Below are positions 10,916 through 19,558 of a DNA stretch of 64,000 bases, one piece after another. The first letter of the stretch is position 1. Every line of letters begins with the position of its first letter. Source of the DNA: Planctomycetota bacterium (GTDB lineage: Bacteria; Planctomycetota; UBA1135; GCA-002748355). Position numbers and translations under genes: made by a program. The stretch lies in NCBI GenBank assembly GCA_020638795.1, contig JACKHW010000002.1, positions 620,001 to 684,000 on the forward strand, written 5' to 3'. Below the pieces are notes generated by a model, which worked only from the letters and a program-made list of their open reading frames with translations, searched no databases and was not told the DNA's origin.

Positions 10916-12486
10916 AACGGAGTTCGAGAGGGCTGTTCGTTGCCATCGGCGCTGTGTGGATCGCCGCGACGTTGCCGACTTCGGCATGCACGAATCAGCG
11001 ACGTGGGTCGGGTTCGCAGGGCAAGACGCCAGTCGTGTACGAGAGTCGCGGGGCCGAGCTCTTCGCGAAGCATTGTGCGATCTGTCATGCGGTAGACGGT
11101 TCGGGGCGCGGTCCTGGCGCGTCGTTGCTTTCGCCACGAACGCCGGACTTCGGGACCGCGCTGTTCAACCTCGTGACCTCGACGAACGGGATGCCGAGAG
11201 ACGACGATCTCGCGCACACGCTTCGGCGCGGCATGCCCGGATCGGCGATGCCGGCGTTCGACTGGCTCGACGCGAGCGAACTCGATGCCGTCGTCGATCA
11301 CGTGAAGGTCCTCGGCAAGCGGCGCATGGCGCAGAACTTCGAAGCCGACGCGCGGAAGGGTGGTGGCAAGCTCGATGCCGTGATCGCGCGGTCGATGGCC
11401 GAAGAAGCCTGGCAGCCCGGCGCTGCGATCGAACTTGCGGAGAAGCCATCGGATGCCACGTCGATGCTCGCGAAGGGGCGCGAACTGTACTTGCGGCATT
11501 GCGCTGCCTGCCACGGGGACGATGGCCGTGGCCGCGGCCCGATCCGTGCGTGGACGCGGACGATGCACGCGGGGTTCGCACGCGACTTCACGCAGGGCAT
11601 CCTGCGTGGCCCGGCGACCTTCGAGGCGCTGTGCGCGCGCATCCTTTGTGGCATGCCGCGCGCCGGCATGCCTCCGACGCACTTCGAGGATCCGTCGGAC
11701 ACGGCTGCGCTCGCGTCCTACGTTTCGAGTCTGATCCCCGAAGGCGTGTCGGAACGACTCGTCCAGAAGACCGTGCAGCTCCGCGCGAGCCGCGTCGCCA
11801 AGGTGTCCGATCGTGCCGACGAAGAAGCGTGGTCAGGCGCGGGTCGCGCGCGCATCGTGCTCGCGCCGCTCGAATGGAGCGAGGATGCGATCGTCGAGGC
11901 CGACATCGCTGCGCTCCATGACGGCGAACGCGTCGCGTTGCGCATCTCGTGGCGTGATCCGTCCGAGGACCGTAGTCCGATCGCGAGCGATGCGTGCGCG
12001 GTGCAATTCTCGAGCGATGCGCGGCCGCCGCTCTTCGGCATGGGTTCGCACGACAAGCCGACCAACATGTGGCACTGGCGCGCGTTCCGACTCGCGGACA
12101 TCGCGGGCGAACTCGACGCGCTCGACGCGCCGCACGCCCGTCGTGATCCGTTGACCGGCGAGCCGATCGAACACGACGCTCCCGTCTATCGCACGACGCC
12201 GCCGCTCAAGGAGTCGTCGCGCAAGGCCGACGAGGTGCACGCCGAAGGCATGGGCAAGCTCGACATCGCGTTCACCGGGACGCCGGTCCGCGCCGCGGCG
12301 CAGTGGACGGACGGCAAGTGGTACGTCGTGCTCTCCCGCAAGCTCGTCGGCGACGAGAAGCGCGAGATCCGCTTCGTGCCCGGGGAAGCCGTGCAGTTCG
12401 GCGTCGCGATCTGGAACGGTGCCGAGCGGCGCAGCACGTCGTTCAAGTCGGTGACGATCTGGCACCGGCTCGTGCTCGATCGATGA
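10912..12486 (+). CDS. Dihaem cytochrome c lipoprotein with C-terminal ethylbenzene-dehydrogenase-type haem-binding domain
   Basis: 524 residues. A signal segment ends at a Cys at about residue 26 (PTSAC), possibly a lipoprotein site. Two cytochrome c haem sites follow, CAICH at about residue 55 and CAACH at about 197, each with downstream Met-containing segments (GMPGSAMPAF; GMPRAGMPP). The C-terminal ~220 residues (VEADIAALHDGERVALRISWRDP; KLDIAFTGTPVRAAAQW; FGVAIWNGAERR) resemble the EB_dh domain, the haem-b gamma-subunit fold of DMSO-reductase-family enzymes such as ethylbenzene dehydrogenase. No molybdopterin catalytic subunit is in the window, so a periplasmic electron-transfer role is inferred. 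Co-translation with boxR is notable. Confidence 0.8.
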   Translation: MKRSSRGLFVAIGAVWIAATLPTSACTNQRRGSGSQGKTPVVYESRGAELFAKHCAICHAVDGSGRGPGASLLSPRTPDFGTALFNLVTSTNGMPRDDDLAHTLRRGMPGSAMPAFDWLDASELDAVVDHVKVLGKRRMAQNFEADARKGGGKLDAVIARSMAEEAWQPGAAIELAEKPSDATSMLAKGRELYLRHCAACHGDDGRGRGPIRAWTRTMHAGFARDFTQGILRGPATFEALCARILCGMPRAGMPPTHFEDPSDTAALASYVSSLIPEGVSERLVQKTVQLRASRVAKVSDRADEEAWSGAGRARIVLAPLEWSEDAIVEADIAALHDGERVALRISWRDPSEDRSPIASDACAVQFSSDARPPLFGMGSHDKPTNMWHWRAFRLADIAGELDALDAPHARRDPLTGEPIEHDAPVYRTTPPLKESSRKADEVHAEGMGKLDIAFTGTPVRAAAQWTDGKWYVVLSRKLVGDEKREIRFVPGEAVQFGVAIWNGAERRSTSFKSVTIWHRLVLDR

Positions 12487-12764
12487 GGGTCGTGCGTCGT
12501 TTGGTCGTGGTGGCCGTGCTGGCTTCGTGCGGCGGAGAACCGCCTGCGGCGCCACCCGCGCCGCGGTTGTTCGCGGACAGTGACCCGGCGGCGACGATCG
12601 AGATTCGGACGAGTCAGCCTCGGTTACGGCAATCTAGGGCGTTATGTCCCGAAAGATCGATCACTGCCGCTGTCCGAGTCGAAGGAGGTTTCGATGACAC
12701 TTCAAGCAGGGATCTTGACCACGTCGTTCGACGATTGATGCTCAGCGCGCACACCACAGGATAG
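12483..12764 (+). CDS. Small lipoprotein, possibly frameshifted
   Basis: 93 codons overlapping the previous stop as ATGA. The first ~20 residues are a convincing lipoprotein signal (RRLVVVAVLASC, lipobox LASC) followed by a Pro/Ala-rich linker. After about base 12618 this frame uses codons rare in the window (TTA, AGA), while the +1 frame reads LGYGNLGRYVPKDRSLPLSE and ends at TGA 12736-12738. The +1 frame also contains an ATG at 12694 preceded by AAGGAGG. The gene may therefore carry a frameshift, or a short lipoprotein may be followed by a separate 14-codon peptide. No family is recognised. Confidence 0.4.
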   Translation: MRVVRRLVVVAVLASCGGEPPAAPPAPRLFADSDPAATIEIRTSQPRLRQSRALCPERSITAAVRVEGGFDDTSSRDLDHVVRRLMLSAHTTG

Positions 12765-12770
12765 GACTCC

Positions 12771-14408
12771 ATGCCCCGTACCGAACTTCGCTCGCTCGCC
12801 CCTCTGTTCCTCCTGATGCTCTGCGCGTCGCCGACGCTCGCGATCGCCGCGCCACAGGAAGAGAGTCAGGCCGACAGCCCCGGGCTGCTGAAGCCGATGG
12901 TCGATCACTTCCGCGTCAGCAACGACTGTGCGCTCTGCCACAGTCAGTCGCCGCGGGCCAACGCGATGCGCAACGCGATGGGTGATGACGTATCGCCCTA
13001 CGGTCTCTGGAGCGCGACGATGATGGGGAACGCGTTCCGCGATCCGTACTTCCAAGCGCAGATGCAGAAGGAGTCGCTCTCGCGCGGCGAAGCCGTGCAG
13101 GTGCTCTGTCTTCGTTGTCATACCCCGATGGCGTATCAGCACCGCGTGATGAATGGCGAGAAGCCGCCGCGGCTCGCCGACCTCTTCGACGATCGGCTCG
13201 CGCAGGACGGCGTGTCGTGCACGATGTGCCATCAGATCACGGCCGAGGGGCTCGGCGAGGAGCGCACCTTCTCGGGGCGCCCGGTGATGGGGAAGGAGCG
13301 GAAGATCTTCGGCCCGTTCGAAAATCCAGCGACCGGACCGATGCGCATGCACGTCAAATACACACCGACGCACGCGCCGCACGTGCAGACCTCGGCTCTC
13401 TGCGCGACGTGTCACACGCTCTCGACCGCGCACGCGGGCAAGGTCTTCCCCGAGCAGTCGCCGTACCTCGAGTGGCGCAACAGCGAGTTCAACGACGAGC
13501 AAGGCGCGACGGCGACGTCGAAGACTTGCCAGCAATGTCATATGCCCAAGACCGGCCCGACGCGGATGGCGCGCAATCCTGCAGGTGTCGACTTCTTGAT
13601 CGACGTTCGCGAGGACTTCCGCGCCCACGCGTTCGTCGGGGGCAACTCGTTCATGCTCGATCTGTTGCGCGAGAATCGTGACCAACTCGGCGTGACGGCG
13701 GAGCCCGCAGCGTTGGCGCGCATGGCGGCTGCGTCGCGCCGGCAGCTCGGCGAGGACACGGTGAAGATGACGATCCGCGACGCCGAAGTCGAAGACGGCG
13801 TGCTCACGTTCGACACCGTGATCGAGAATCTGACGGGGCACAAGTTCCCGACCGGCTACCCGTCGCGTCGTGCGTGGTTGCGTGTCCAGGTTCGTCGTGG
13901 GCGACAGGTGCTCTTCGAGACAGGAGCCTACGACGACGAAGGGCGCATCCTGCACGTCCGGGACGAGCTCGCGCAGCCGCACCGTTCGCGGGTCGAGAAG
14001 CCGAGCGACGTCGTCATCTACGAGATGGTTGCCGAGGACCCCGAGGGCCAGCCGACGACGCACCTCACGAAGATGACGCGCAAGCACAAGGACAACCGAC
14101 TGCTCCCGCGTGGCTGGCGCCGCAACGGTCCGCATCTCGAGGAGACGGCACCGGTCGGTCTCGGCAACGATGTCGACTTCGTCGATGGACGGGACAAGGT
14201 GCACTTCCACGTGCCGATCGAGGGCGACGGTAACGGGATTCGCATCGTCGCTTGGCTCTACTACCAGAGTGTTCCGCCCGCATGGGTCGACGCGTTGCGC
14301 GACGTCGATGCCGACGCGTGTCGTGATTTCGTCAAGATGTACGACGCGGCTTCGAAGGCTCCCGAGACGGTCGCGGTCGTCGCGCAGTTCGTCCAGGCCT
14401 CGAAATGA
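12771..14408 (+). CDS. Exported pentahaem c-type cytochrome
   Basis: 545 residues with a signal peptide (LAPLFLLMLCASPTLAIAA). Five haem-attachment motifs are present: CALCH, CLRCH, CTMCH, CATCH and CQQCH, all in the first half, with additional histidines as likely sixth ligands. The pattern is like cytochrome c-554-type multihaem proteins. The second half is haem-free and beta-rich (MTIRDAEVEDGVLTFDTVIE, GHKFPTGYPSRRAWL), the latter a segment often seen at the end of such proteins. It lies in the same tightly packed operon as the dihaem cytochrome and probably works in periplasmic electron transfer; partner and potential are unknown. Its stop overlaps ridA (ATGA). Confidence 0.85.
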   Translation: MPRTELRSLAPLFLLMLCASPTLAIAAPQEESQADSPGLLKPMVDHFRVSNDCALCHSQSPRANAMRNAMGDDVSPYGLWSATMMGNAFRDPYFQAQMQKESLSRGEAVQVLCLRCHTPMAYQHRVMNGEKPPRLADLFDDRLAQDGVSCTMCHQITAEGLGEERTFSGRPVMGKERKIFGPFENPATGPMRMHVKYTPTHAPHVQTSALCATCHTLSTAHAGKVFPEQSPYLEWRNSEFNDEQGATATSKTCQQCHMPKTGPTRMARNPAGVDFLIDVREDFRAHAFVGGNSFMLDLLRENRDQLGVTAEPAALARMAAASRRQLGEDTVKMTIRDAEVEDGVLTFDTVIENLTGHKFPTGYPSRRAWLRVQVRRGRQVLFETGAYDDEGRILHVRDELAQPHRSRVEKPSDVVIYEMVAEDPEGQPTTHLTKMTRKHKDNRLLPRGWRRNGPHLEETAPVGLGNDVDFVDGRDKVHFHVPIEGDGNGIRIVAWLYYQSVPPAWVDALRDVDADACRDFVKMYDAASKAPETVAVVAQFVQASK

Positions 14409-14815
14409 AACCGGCACCGGGTGGAGATCCACGACGGCGACTGCAGTCCGCCTCGCCCTTCGAGGAGCGCTACGGGTTCTCGAGAGCGCTCCGCGTGGGG
14501 GATCGGATCGAAGTCGCCGGGACCGCGCCGATCCCGCAGGATGGGTCCGAGGTGCCGTCCTCCACGTACGAACAAATGCGCCTTTGCGCGTCGATCGCGC
14601 TCCACGCCATCGAGTCCCTCGGTGGTCATGCTGCAGATGTGGTGCGCACGAGGATGTTCGTGGTCGATGCTGCGGATGCGGACGAGATCGGGCGGGCCCA
14701 CGGCGACGCGTTCGGTGCCGCGCGCCCGGTCGCCACGATGGTCGTCGTCGCGGGGCTGCTCGACCCAGCCTGGCGCGTCGAGATCGAGGTCGAGGCGATC
14801 GTCGCTTCGGCATGA
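14405..14815 (+). CDS. RidA/YjgF/UK114 family protein
   Basis: 136 residues, starting at the ATG overlapping the previous stop. RidA proteins hydrolyse reactive enamine/imine intermediates released by PLP enzymes; several paralogues act in aromatic or amino-acid catabolism. The family pattern is visible: RVGDRIEVAGTAPI near the N terminus, YEQMRLCASIALHAIESLGG, the conserved VVRTRMFVVD and RPVATMVVVAGLLDPAWRVEIEVEA at the end. The canonical catalytic Arg is in VVRTRM. A location among electron-transfer genes gives no clear pathway; a paralogue of the non-archetypal Rid subgroups is possible. Confidence 0.85.
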   Translation: MKPAPGGDPRRRLQSASPFEERYGFSRALRVGDRIEVAGTAPIPQDGSEVPSSTYEQMRLCASIALHAIESLGGHAADVVRTRMFVVDAADADEIGRAHGDAFGAARPVATMVVVAGLLDPAWRVEIEVEAIVASA

Positions 14816-14821
14816 TCGCCA

Positions 14822-14839
14822 GCGTGTTGAAAAACACGC
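14822..14839 (+). terminator. Hairpin after ridA (possible terminator)
   Basis: A perfect 7-bp stem, GCGTGTT and AACACGC, closed by a GAAA tetraloop, begins 6 nt after the ridA stop. There is no U-run downstream, so intrinsic termination is uncertain; it could instead stabilise the 3' end of the upstream message before the M1 peptidase gene. Confidence 0.3.
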
Positions 14840-14903
14840 ACTCGGCGCGTGCCCGACTTTATCGACGCGCTGCTATCCTCCGTGCTTTTGCAAGTGCATC
14901 AGC

Positions 14904-16958
14904 ATGTCGACGATCCTCCATCGTTCCTCCCTCGCCGTCCTCCTGACCGCGGCGAGCGTCGTCGCTCAAGCCGCCACGGAAGCGCCGAGCGACGTCGCAG
15001 TCGGACAAGGCGAAGCGAGTCGTGTCTGGTCCAAGGACCGTCGTGCAATTCGACGCACGCTGCCGATGACCAAGGCGATTCGGCGTGCGTTCGCGGCGGA
15101 GACACGCGACTCGAGCGGATTGCCAGGTCCGAAGTACTGGCAGATCGAGACCGACTTCGACATCGATGCGAAGCTCGAACCCGAGACCGGAACGATCTCA
15201 GGCAAAGAGCGCATCACGCTGCACAACGGCAGCCCGGACCGCCTGCGCGAACTCTACCTGCGCCTCGATCACAACATCTTTCGCGCCGACGTTCCGCGTG
15301 GAGCGTCGGTGCCGGCCGAGACGACCGACGGTATGGTCGTGACGCGGATCGCCGTGGACAACGTCGAGGTCGATCTGACTTCGTCCTCTGACGGTCGTCG
15401 GCGAGGTGGTCGTGGCAACCGCGATGGTGGCGGCAAGCCGCGAGCGACTGGGCTCGATCAGACCCTCGCGCGCATCTCGCTAACCGAACCGATCGAAGCC
15501 GGTGCGACTTCGACGATCGAAGTGTCGTGGCACACCAAGTTGCCCGGCGGCAACGCTGGTCGAGGTCATCGTATGACGCAGAGATTCGGGGACTCGCTAT
15601 TCCAACCAACGCAGTGGTTCCCGAGGCTCGCGAAGTACGACGACCTGCGAGGTTGGGATACCAACGTCTACCTCGGTCCGGCCGAGTTCTACAACAACTT
15701 CGGGCGCTTCGATGTCCGCATCGACGTGCCGGGCGGTTGGATCGTGACGGCGACCGGTGTGCTGCAGAATCCGGAAAACGTGCTGTCTGCAGAAGCGCTC
15801 GCTCGCCGCGAGAGCGTGCTCGATTCGGACGATGTCACGACCATCGTCAGCGCTCGCGACTCGGGCACATCGCGAGCGACTCGCGAAGAGGATCGCCTCA
15901 CGTGGCGCTACATCGCCGACTCCGTCAACGACTTCGCGTGGGCGACCGCCAAGAACTACGTCTACAAAGGAACGCGCGCGGACATCCCCGGAAAGGGTGC
16001 GATTCCGATCTACATGGTGCACTTGCCCGAGAACGAGCGCATGTACGCGAACGCGGGACCGATCGTGCGCCATGCACTCGAGTTCTACTCGAAGCTCTGG
16101 ATTCCGTATCCGTTTCCACAGTTGACGATGCAGGACGGGCCGAGCCTCGGCATGGAGTACCCGATGGTCATCAATTCCAACCAGGGTGCAGCCGACCACG
16201 AGACCGCGCATCAATGGTGGCCGATGACCGTCGGTACCAACGAGACCTGGTACGGCTGGATGGACGAGGGGCTCAATCAGTACATGAACGTGTTGTCGGA
16301 TGCCGATCGCGGGAAGCGCACGCCACGACTCGACGGCCTCGGTCAGAGCTACGGGCGGCGTTCCGGCGACGAGAGCGAACCGCCGATGATGTGGATCGCC
16401 AACTACGCTGGGAACGCGTACGGTTTCCAGACCTACGGAAAGGCGCCGATGATGCTGTCGATGCTCGGCGGCATCGTGGGGGACGAGGCCGTGCAGCGTG
16501 CGATCCGCGCGTACGCGAAGGCTTGGGCGTTCAAGCACCCGTCGCCGTGGGACTTCGCCAACTGTGTCTCGCGCGAACTCGGCCAGGATCTCGATTGGTT
16601 CTGGTACTACTGGCTGTGGACGACCGAGTCGGTCGATGGGTCGATCCAAGGCGTCGAGGACGACGGTGGTGTCGCCGTCGTGACCGTGCGCCAAGACGGT
16701 GAGATGCCGTCGCCGGTCGTCCTCAAATTCGAGTTCGGCGCGGATGCATCGAGTCTGAAGCTGCCCGAGAACGCGCAGCGCACGGACGAGAAGACGATCG
16801 TCGTGACGTGGCCCGTCGACGTCTGGTTCGATGGACGACGTACGTTCGAAGCGCGGTTCGACCACGGGGACTTCGAATTCACGCGCGTGGTGTTCGATCC
16901 ACAGCGACGCTTTCCGGATCGCAATCCGAGCGACAACTTTTGGCCTGCAGGAAGATGA
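14904..16958 (+). CDS. Exported M1-family metallopeptidase
   Basis: 684 residues from the ATG at 14904, which directly begins a signal peptide (HRSSLAVLLTAASVVAQA). The zinc signature HETAH is at about residues 432-436, and the third ligand Glu follows exactly 18 residues later (WMDEGLNQY), giving the gluzincin HExxH-x18-E arrangement. The exopeptidase-type motif appears as PSLGMEYPMVINSN rather than canonical GAMEN. An N-terminal beta domain (FDIDAKLEPETGTISGKERI) precedes it, with a low-complexity Arg/Gly insertion around residues 165-190. A periplasmic aminopeptidase is likely; substrate unknown. The longer frame from 14421 runs through ridA and is rejected. The stop overlaps the next gene (ATGA). 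Confidence 0.88.
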   Translation: MSTILHRSSLAVLLTAASVVAQAATEAPSDVAVGQGEASRVWSKDRRAIRRTLPMTKAIRRAFAAETRDSSGLPGPKYWQIETDFDIDAKLEPETGTISGKERITLHNGSPDRLRELYLRLDHNIFRADVPRGASVPAETTDGMVVTRIAVDNVEVDLTSSSDGRRRGGRGNRDGGGKPRATGLDQTLARISLTEPIEAGATSTIEVSWHTKLPGGNAGRGHRMTQRFGDSLFQPTQWFPRLAKYDDLRGWDTNVYLGPAEFYNNFGRFDVRIDVPGGWIVTATGVLQNPENVLSAEALARRESVLDSDDVTTIVSARDSGTSRATREEDRLTWRYIADSVNDFAWATAKNYVYKGTRADIPGKGAIPIYMVHLPENERMYANAGPIVRHALEFYSKLWIPYPFPQLTMQDGPSLGMEYPMVINSNQGAADHETAHQWWPMTVGTNETWYGWMDEGLNQYMNVLSDADRGKRTPRLDGLGQSYGRRSGDESEPPMMWIANYAGNAYGFQTYGKAPMMLSMLGGIVGDEAVQRAIRAYAKAWAFKHPSPWDFANCVSRELGQDLDWFWYYWLWTTESVDGSIQGVEDDGGVAVVTVRQDGEMPSPVVLKFEFGADASSLKLPENAQRTDEKTIVVTWPVDVWFDGRRTFEARFDHGDFEFTRVVFDPQRRFPDRNPSDNFWPAGR

Positions 16959-17755
16959 AGGTGCCCATGGAGCAGGAAACCCCGCAATCGGGCACGCGTA
17001 CGCGTCGCCGTGAGTTCTTGGCAATGGCGGCTGCAGGCTCGATCGGGCCTTTGACCCTCGCGACGACCGGGTGTGCAGTGAGCACGGCGCGGACGCACGG
17101 GGACTCCATCATTCAGGAGCCGTGCACCGTGCTGTTCCAAGGCGACTCGATCACGGATGCACATCGCGGCCGCGAGGCCGAAGGTGAACCCAATCGGCAC
17201 GCAGCGCTGGGGAACGGATACGCGATGCTCGCGTCGGCCGCGCTGCTCACTCGATCGAGCGCGCCTGCTGTCCGGTGCTACAACCGCGGCATCAGCGGCA
17301 ACAAGGTGTTCCAACTCGCCGATCGATGGGATCGCGACTGCATCGACATCGAGCCCGATGTCCTCAGCATCCTGATCGGTGTCAACGACATCTGGCACAA
17401 GCGCAACGGGGACTACGACGGCACGCTGGAGATCTACGAGCGGGACTACGACGCCCTGCTCGAGCGGACACGTCGTGCGTTGCCCGAAGTCCGCATCGTC
17501 GTCTGCGAGCCGTTCCTCCTGCGCTGTGGTGTCGTCGACGGGACTTGGTTCCCCGAGTTCGACACGTATCGCGAAGCCGCGCAGCGAGTCGCGACCAAGC
17601 ACGATGCCGCGTGGGTGGCGTTCCAGACCGTGTTCGATCGCGCCTGCGAGATTGCACCCCCCGAGCATTGGGCAAAGGACGGCGTGCACCCGACGCCTGC
17701 CGGTGCGGCATTGATGGCGCAGGCTTGGCTCGACGTGTGCGCGCCACGCCATTGA
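16955..17755 (+). CDS. Exported SGNH/GDSL-family hydrolase
   Basis: 266 residues. The N terminus has a twin-arginine signal (TRRREFLAMAAAG) followed by a Cys (TTGCAV) that may be lipidated, so the folded protein is likely exported by Tat. SGNH blocks are clear: catalytic Ser in FQGDSITDAHRG, Gly in YNRGISGNKVF, Asn in IGVNDIWHKRNG and the Asp/His pair in KDGVHPTPAG. Such enzymes are esterases of the type that remove acetyl groups from carbohydrates; the exact substrate is unknown. It overlaps the M1 peptidase stop by 4 bp and is the last plus-strand gene of this run. Confidence 0.87.
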   Translation: MKVPMEQETPQSGTRTRRREFLAMAAAGSIGPLTLATTGCAVSTARTHGDSIIQEPCTVLFQGDSITDAHRGREAEGEPNRHAALGNGYAMLASAALLTRSSAPAVRCYNRGISGNKVFQLADRWDRDCIDIEPDVLSILIGVNDIWHKRNGDYDGTLEIYERDYDALLERTRRALPEVRIVVCEPFLLRCGVVDGTWFPEFDTYREAAQRVATKHDAAWVAFQTVFDRACEIAPPEHWAKDGVHPTPAGAALMAQAWLDVCAPRH

Positions 17756-17759
17756 TCAA

Positions 17760-17921
17760 GGCGATGACAATCAAGTCGGCGTTTTCTCACTCGGGTCGCG
17801 TGATCGCGCTCGCGACGATCAAGAGTTCGGCCGTCGTGCCTTCGAACGCATCGGTACACCAATCGACCGTTCGTGTTGACGCTTCCGAGCCGTCGAATCC
17901 GATCAACACCTTCTCGAGCAT
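17760..17921 (-). pseudogene. Remnant of a universal stress protein gene
   Basis: On the minus strand an ATG at 17921 opens a 44-codon frame (MLEKVLIGFDGSEAS, then AFEGTTAELLIVASAI) that is the ATP-binding N terminus of a universal stress protein, normally about 140 residues. It stops at TGA 17787-17789. The same frame continues after the stop with ENADLIVIAL, matching the UspA segment that normally lies some 60-70 residues further on. The simplest reading is a gene that lost its middle, gained an in-frame stop and lost its 3' end. It lies between the convergent SGNH gene and the FG-GAP/ASPIC gene. Confidence 0.65.
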
Positions 17922-17966
17922 GTCGGGCTGCCTTCGAGGAAGCACGCGAGCATACAGCGATGGGTT

Positions 17967-19541
17967 TCAGTTTCGGTGGATCGTCAGAGACTGTCCCGCA
18001 TCGACAGCCACGCGCACAGTCTTCTTGCCGTCGGGCCACACGACTTCGACTTTGTCGATGAGCTGGTTCGCGCCGAGACCGAAGTGTGCGACCGCAGGAT
18101 TCTGTGAAACGTAGTTGCAGCTACATGCTATCTCGCGCATTTGCACGGTCGAGCCGGTCGTCACGTAGACGCGAGCACCGATTGCATGTGTGTTCGGTGC
18201 GCTGTCGCGTAGGCGAACGATCAGGTGATTGCCCTTGTCGAGGTCGTTGCGGAAGAGCTTCCAAGGGTTGTCGAGGTTCTCGACGAAGATGTCGAGATCC
18301 CCATCGCCATCCGCATCGAAGACCATCAAGCCGCGACCCTGACCGCGATCGATCAGGCCGTGCTTCTCGCCAGCTTCACGAAACGTCCCGTCGCGATTCG
18401 ACAGGAACAACCGCGAACGGTCGACTTCGAAGCCGTCCCAGAACCAGCCGTTGACATGGACGAGGTCGAGATACCCGTCCTGATCGAAGTCCGCGAAGCT
18501 GCTTCCCCAACCCCAATCGCCCTGGCGCACGCCGGCTTCGGTCGTGGCATCCTCGAACGTTCCGTCCCCGCGATTGCGATACAGGCGGTTGCCGGTCCAA
18601 CCGTTCTGCGGATCTGCATGCCATATGCTCGAGACGAACCAGTCGAGATCGCCGTCGTTGTCGTAGTCGGCGACGGCTGCTCCCATGCCGTTGTCGTCAC
18701 TGATGACGGACGTCGTCGTGTCTTCGAACGTCCCGTCGCCCCTGTTCCGATAGATGCGACTGGTCTTGAAGTCCGCGGCGATGAGGAGATCGCACCAGCC
18801 GTCGTTGTCGATGTCCGCGAAGTTCGGCGTGAACGTCAGGTCACCCTGCGGACTCTGGCGAATCGTCTTCGAGATCCCACTCACGTCGGACACATCCGTG
18901 AACGTCAGGTCGCCGTTGTTGCGCCACAGATGTTCGCTCGTGGGGCGCGTGAGGTTCTGTCGCTCCCAGCGGGTGATGAAGAGGTCGAGGTCGCCATCGC
19001 GGTCGTAGTCGCCGAACGCTGCCGAGCACGTGTCGCCCGTGACGACGATGCCACATCGCTGCGTGATCTCGCTGAACGTCCCGTCGCCCTGATTGTGGAA
19101 GAGCCTCGGGCGCGCATCGACGACGCCGAGAACGAGCAGATCGAGATAGCCGTCACCGTCGACGTCCGCGAAACACGGCCCGCAAGCGTTCCCTTGGATC
19201 GCGATGCCTGCAGACGCACCGACTTCGTCGAAGCGTCCGTCGCCGCGATTCCGGAACAAGAGCGCAGGCTTCCGTGGACCACGCAAGACGAAGACATCGA
19301 TGTCGCCATCGTCATCGTAGTCCGCCGCTGCAGCGCCAAGGCCGTTTCCTGTCGGTGTGCCTTCGGGTGGCGGGAAATCGAGGCCAGCATCCCGCGTGAT
19401 CTCGACGAACGAGTTCGCGACTCGCACCGGCGCGCTGCTACCGCCACCGCCACCGCATGAGCCGAACGCGAGCGAAACGAGTATCAACGCGGCGGCGCGC
19501 GACGTAGTTGCGCCACGAGGGCGATCGACAGATCCATGCAT
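17967..19541 (-). CDS. FG-GAP/VCBS repeat lipoprotein with C-terminal ASPIC/UnbV domain
   Basis: 524 residues from the ATG at 19541; a TTG at 19562 that overlaps the upstream stop (TTGA) is an alternative start. The signal segment ends at a lipobox-like FGSC followed by a glycine run, so it is probably a lipoprotein. The body holds about seven FG-GAP/VCBS repeats with Ca2+-binding D-x-D-x-D-G loops (DYDDDGDIDVFV, DVDGDGYLDLLV, DYDRDGDLDLFI, DIDNDGWCDLLI, DYDNDGDLDWFV, DFDQDGYLDLVH, DADGDGDLDIFV), which build a beta-propeller. The last ~90 residues (GNHLIVRLRDSAPNTHAIGA, VEVVWPDGKK) match the ASPIC/UnbV domain. A surface binding or adhesion role is inferred. Confidence 0.88.
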   Translation of the reverse strand: MHGSVDRPRGATTSRAAALILVSLAFGSCGGGGGSSAPVRVANSFVEITRDAGLDFPPPEGTPTGNGLGAAAADYDDDGDIDVFVLRGPRKPALLFRNRGDGRFDEVGASAGIAIQGNACGPCFADVDGDGYLDLLVLGVVDARPRLFHNQGDGTFSEITQRCGIVVTGDTCSAAFGDYDRDGDLDLFITRWERQNLTRPTSEHLWRNNGDLTFTDVSDVSGISKTIRQSPQGDLTFTPNFADIDNDGWCDLLIAADFKTSRIYRNRGDGTFEDTTTSVISDDNGMGAAVADYDNDGDLDWFVSSIWHADPQNGWTGNRLYRNRGDGTFEDATTEAGVRQGDWGWGSSFADFDQDGYLDLVHVNGWFWDGFEVDRSRLFLSNRDGTFREAGEKHGLIDRGQGRGLMVFDADGDGDLDIFVENLDNPWKLFRNDLDKGNHLIVRLRDSAPNTHAIGARVYVTTGSTVQMREIACSCNYVSQNPAVAHFGLGANQLIDKVEVVWPDGKKTVRVAVDAGQSLTIHRN

Positions 19542-19558
19542 GAGAACAGTGTACGCGA

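Noticed and set aside
12702..14837. 711-codon minus-strand ORF opposite the pentahaem cytochrome and ridA
   Set aside because: Antisense shadow of strongly coding, high-GC genes; Arg-rich composition and no domain.
14827..14878. Promoter with TTGAAA and TATCCT before the M1 peptidase gene
   Set aside because: TTGAAA is part of the hairpin and the spacing is far too long.
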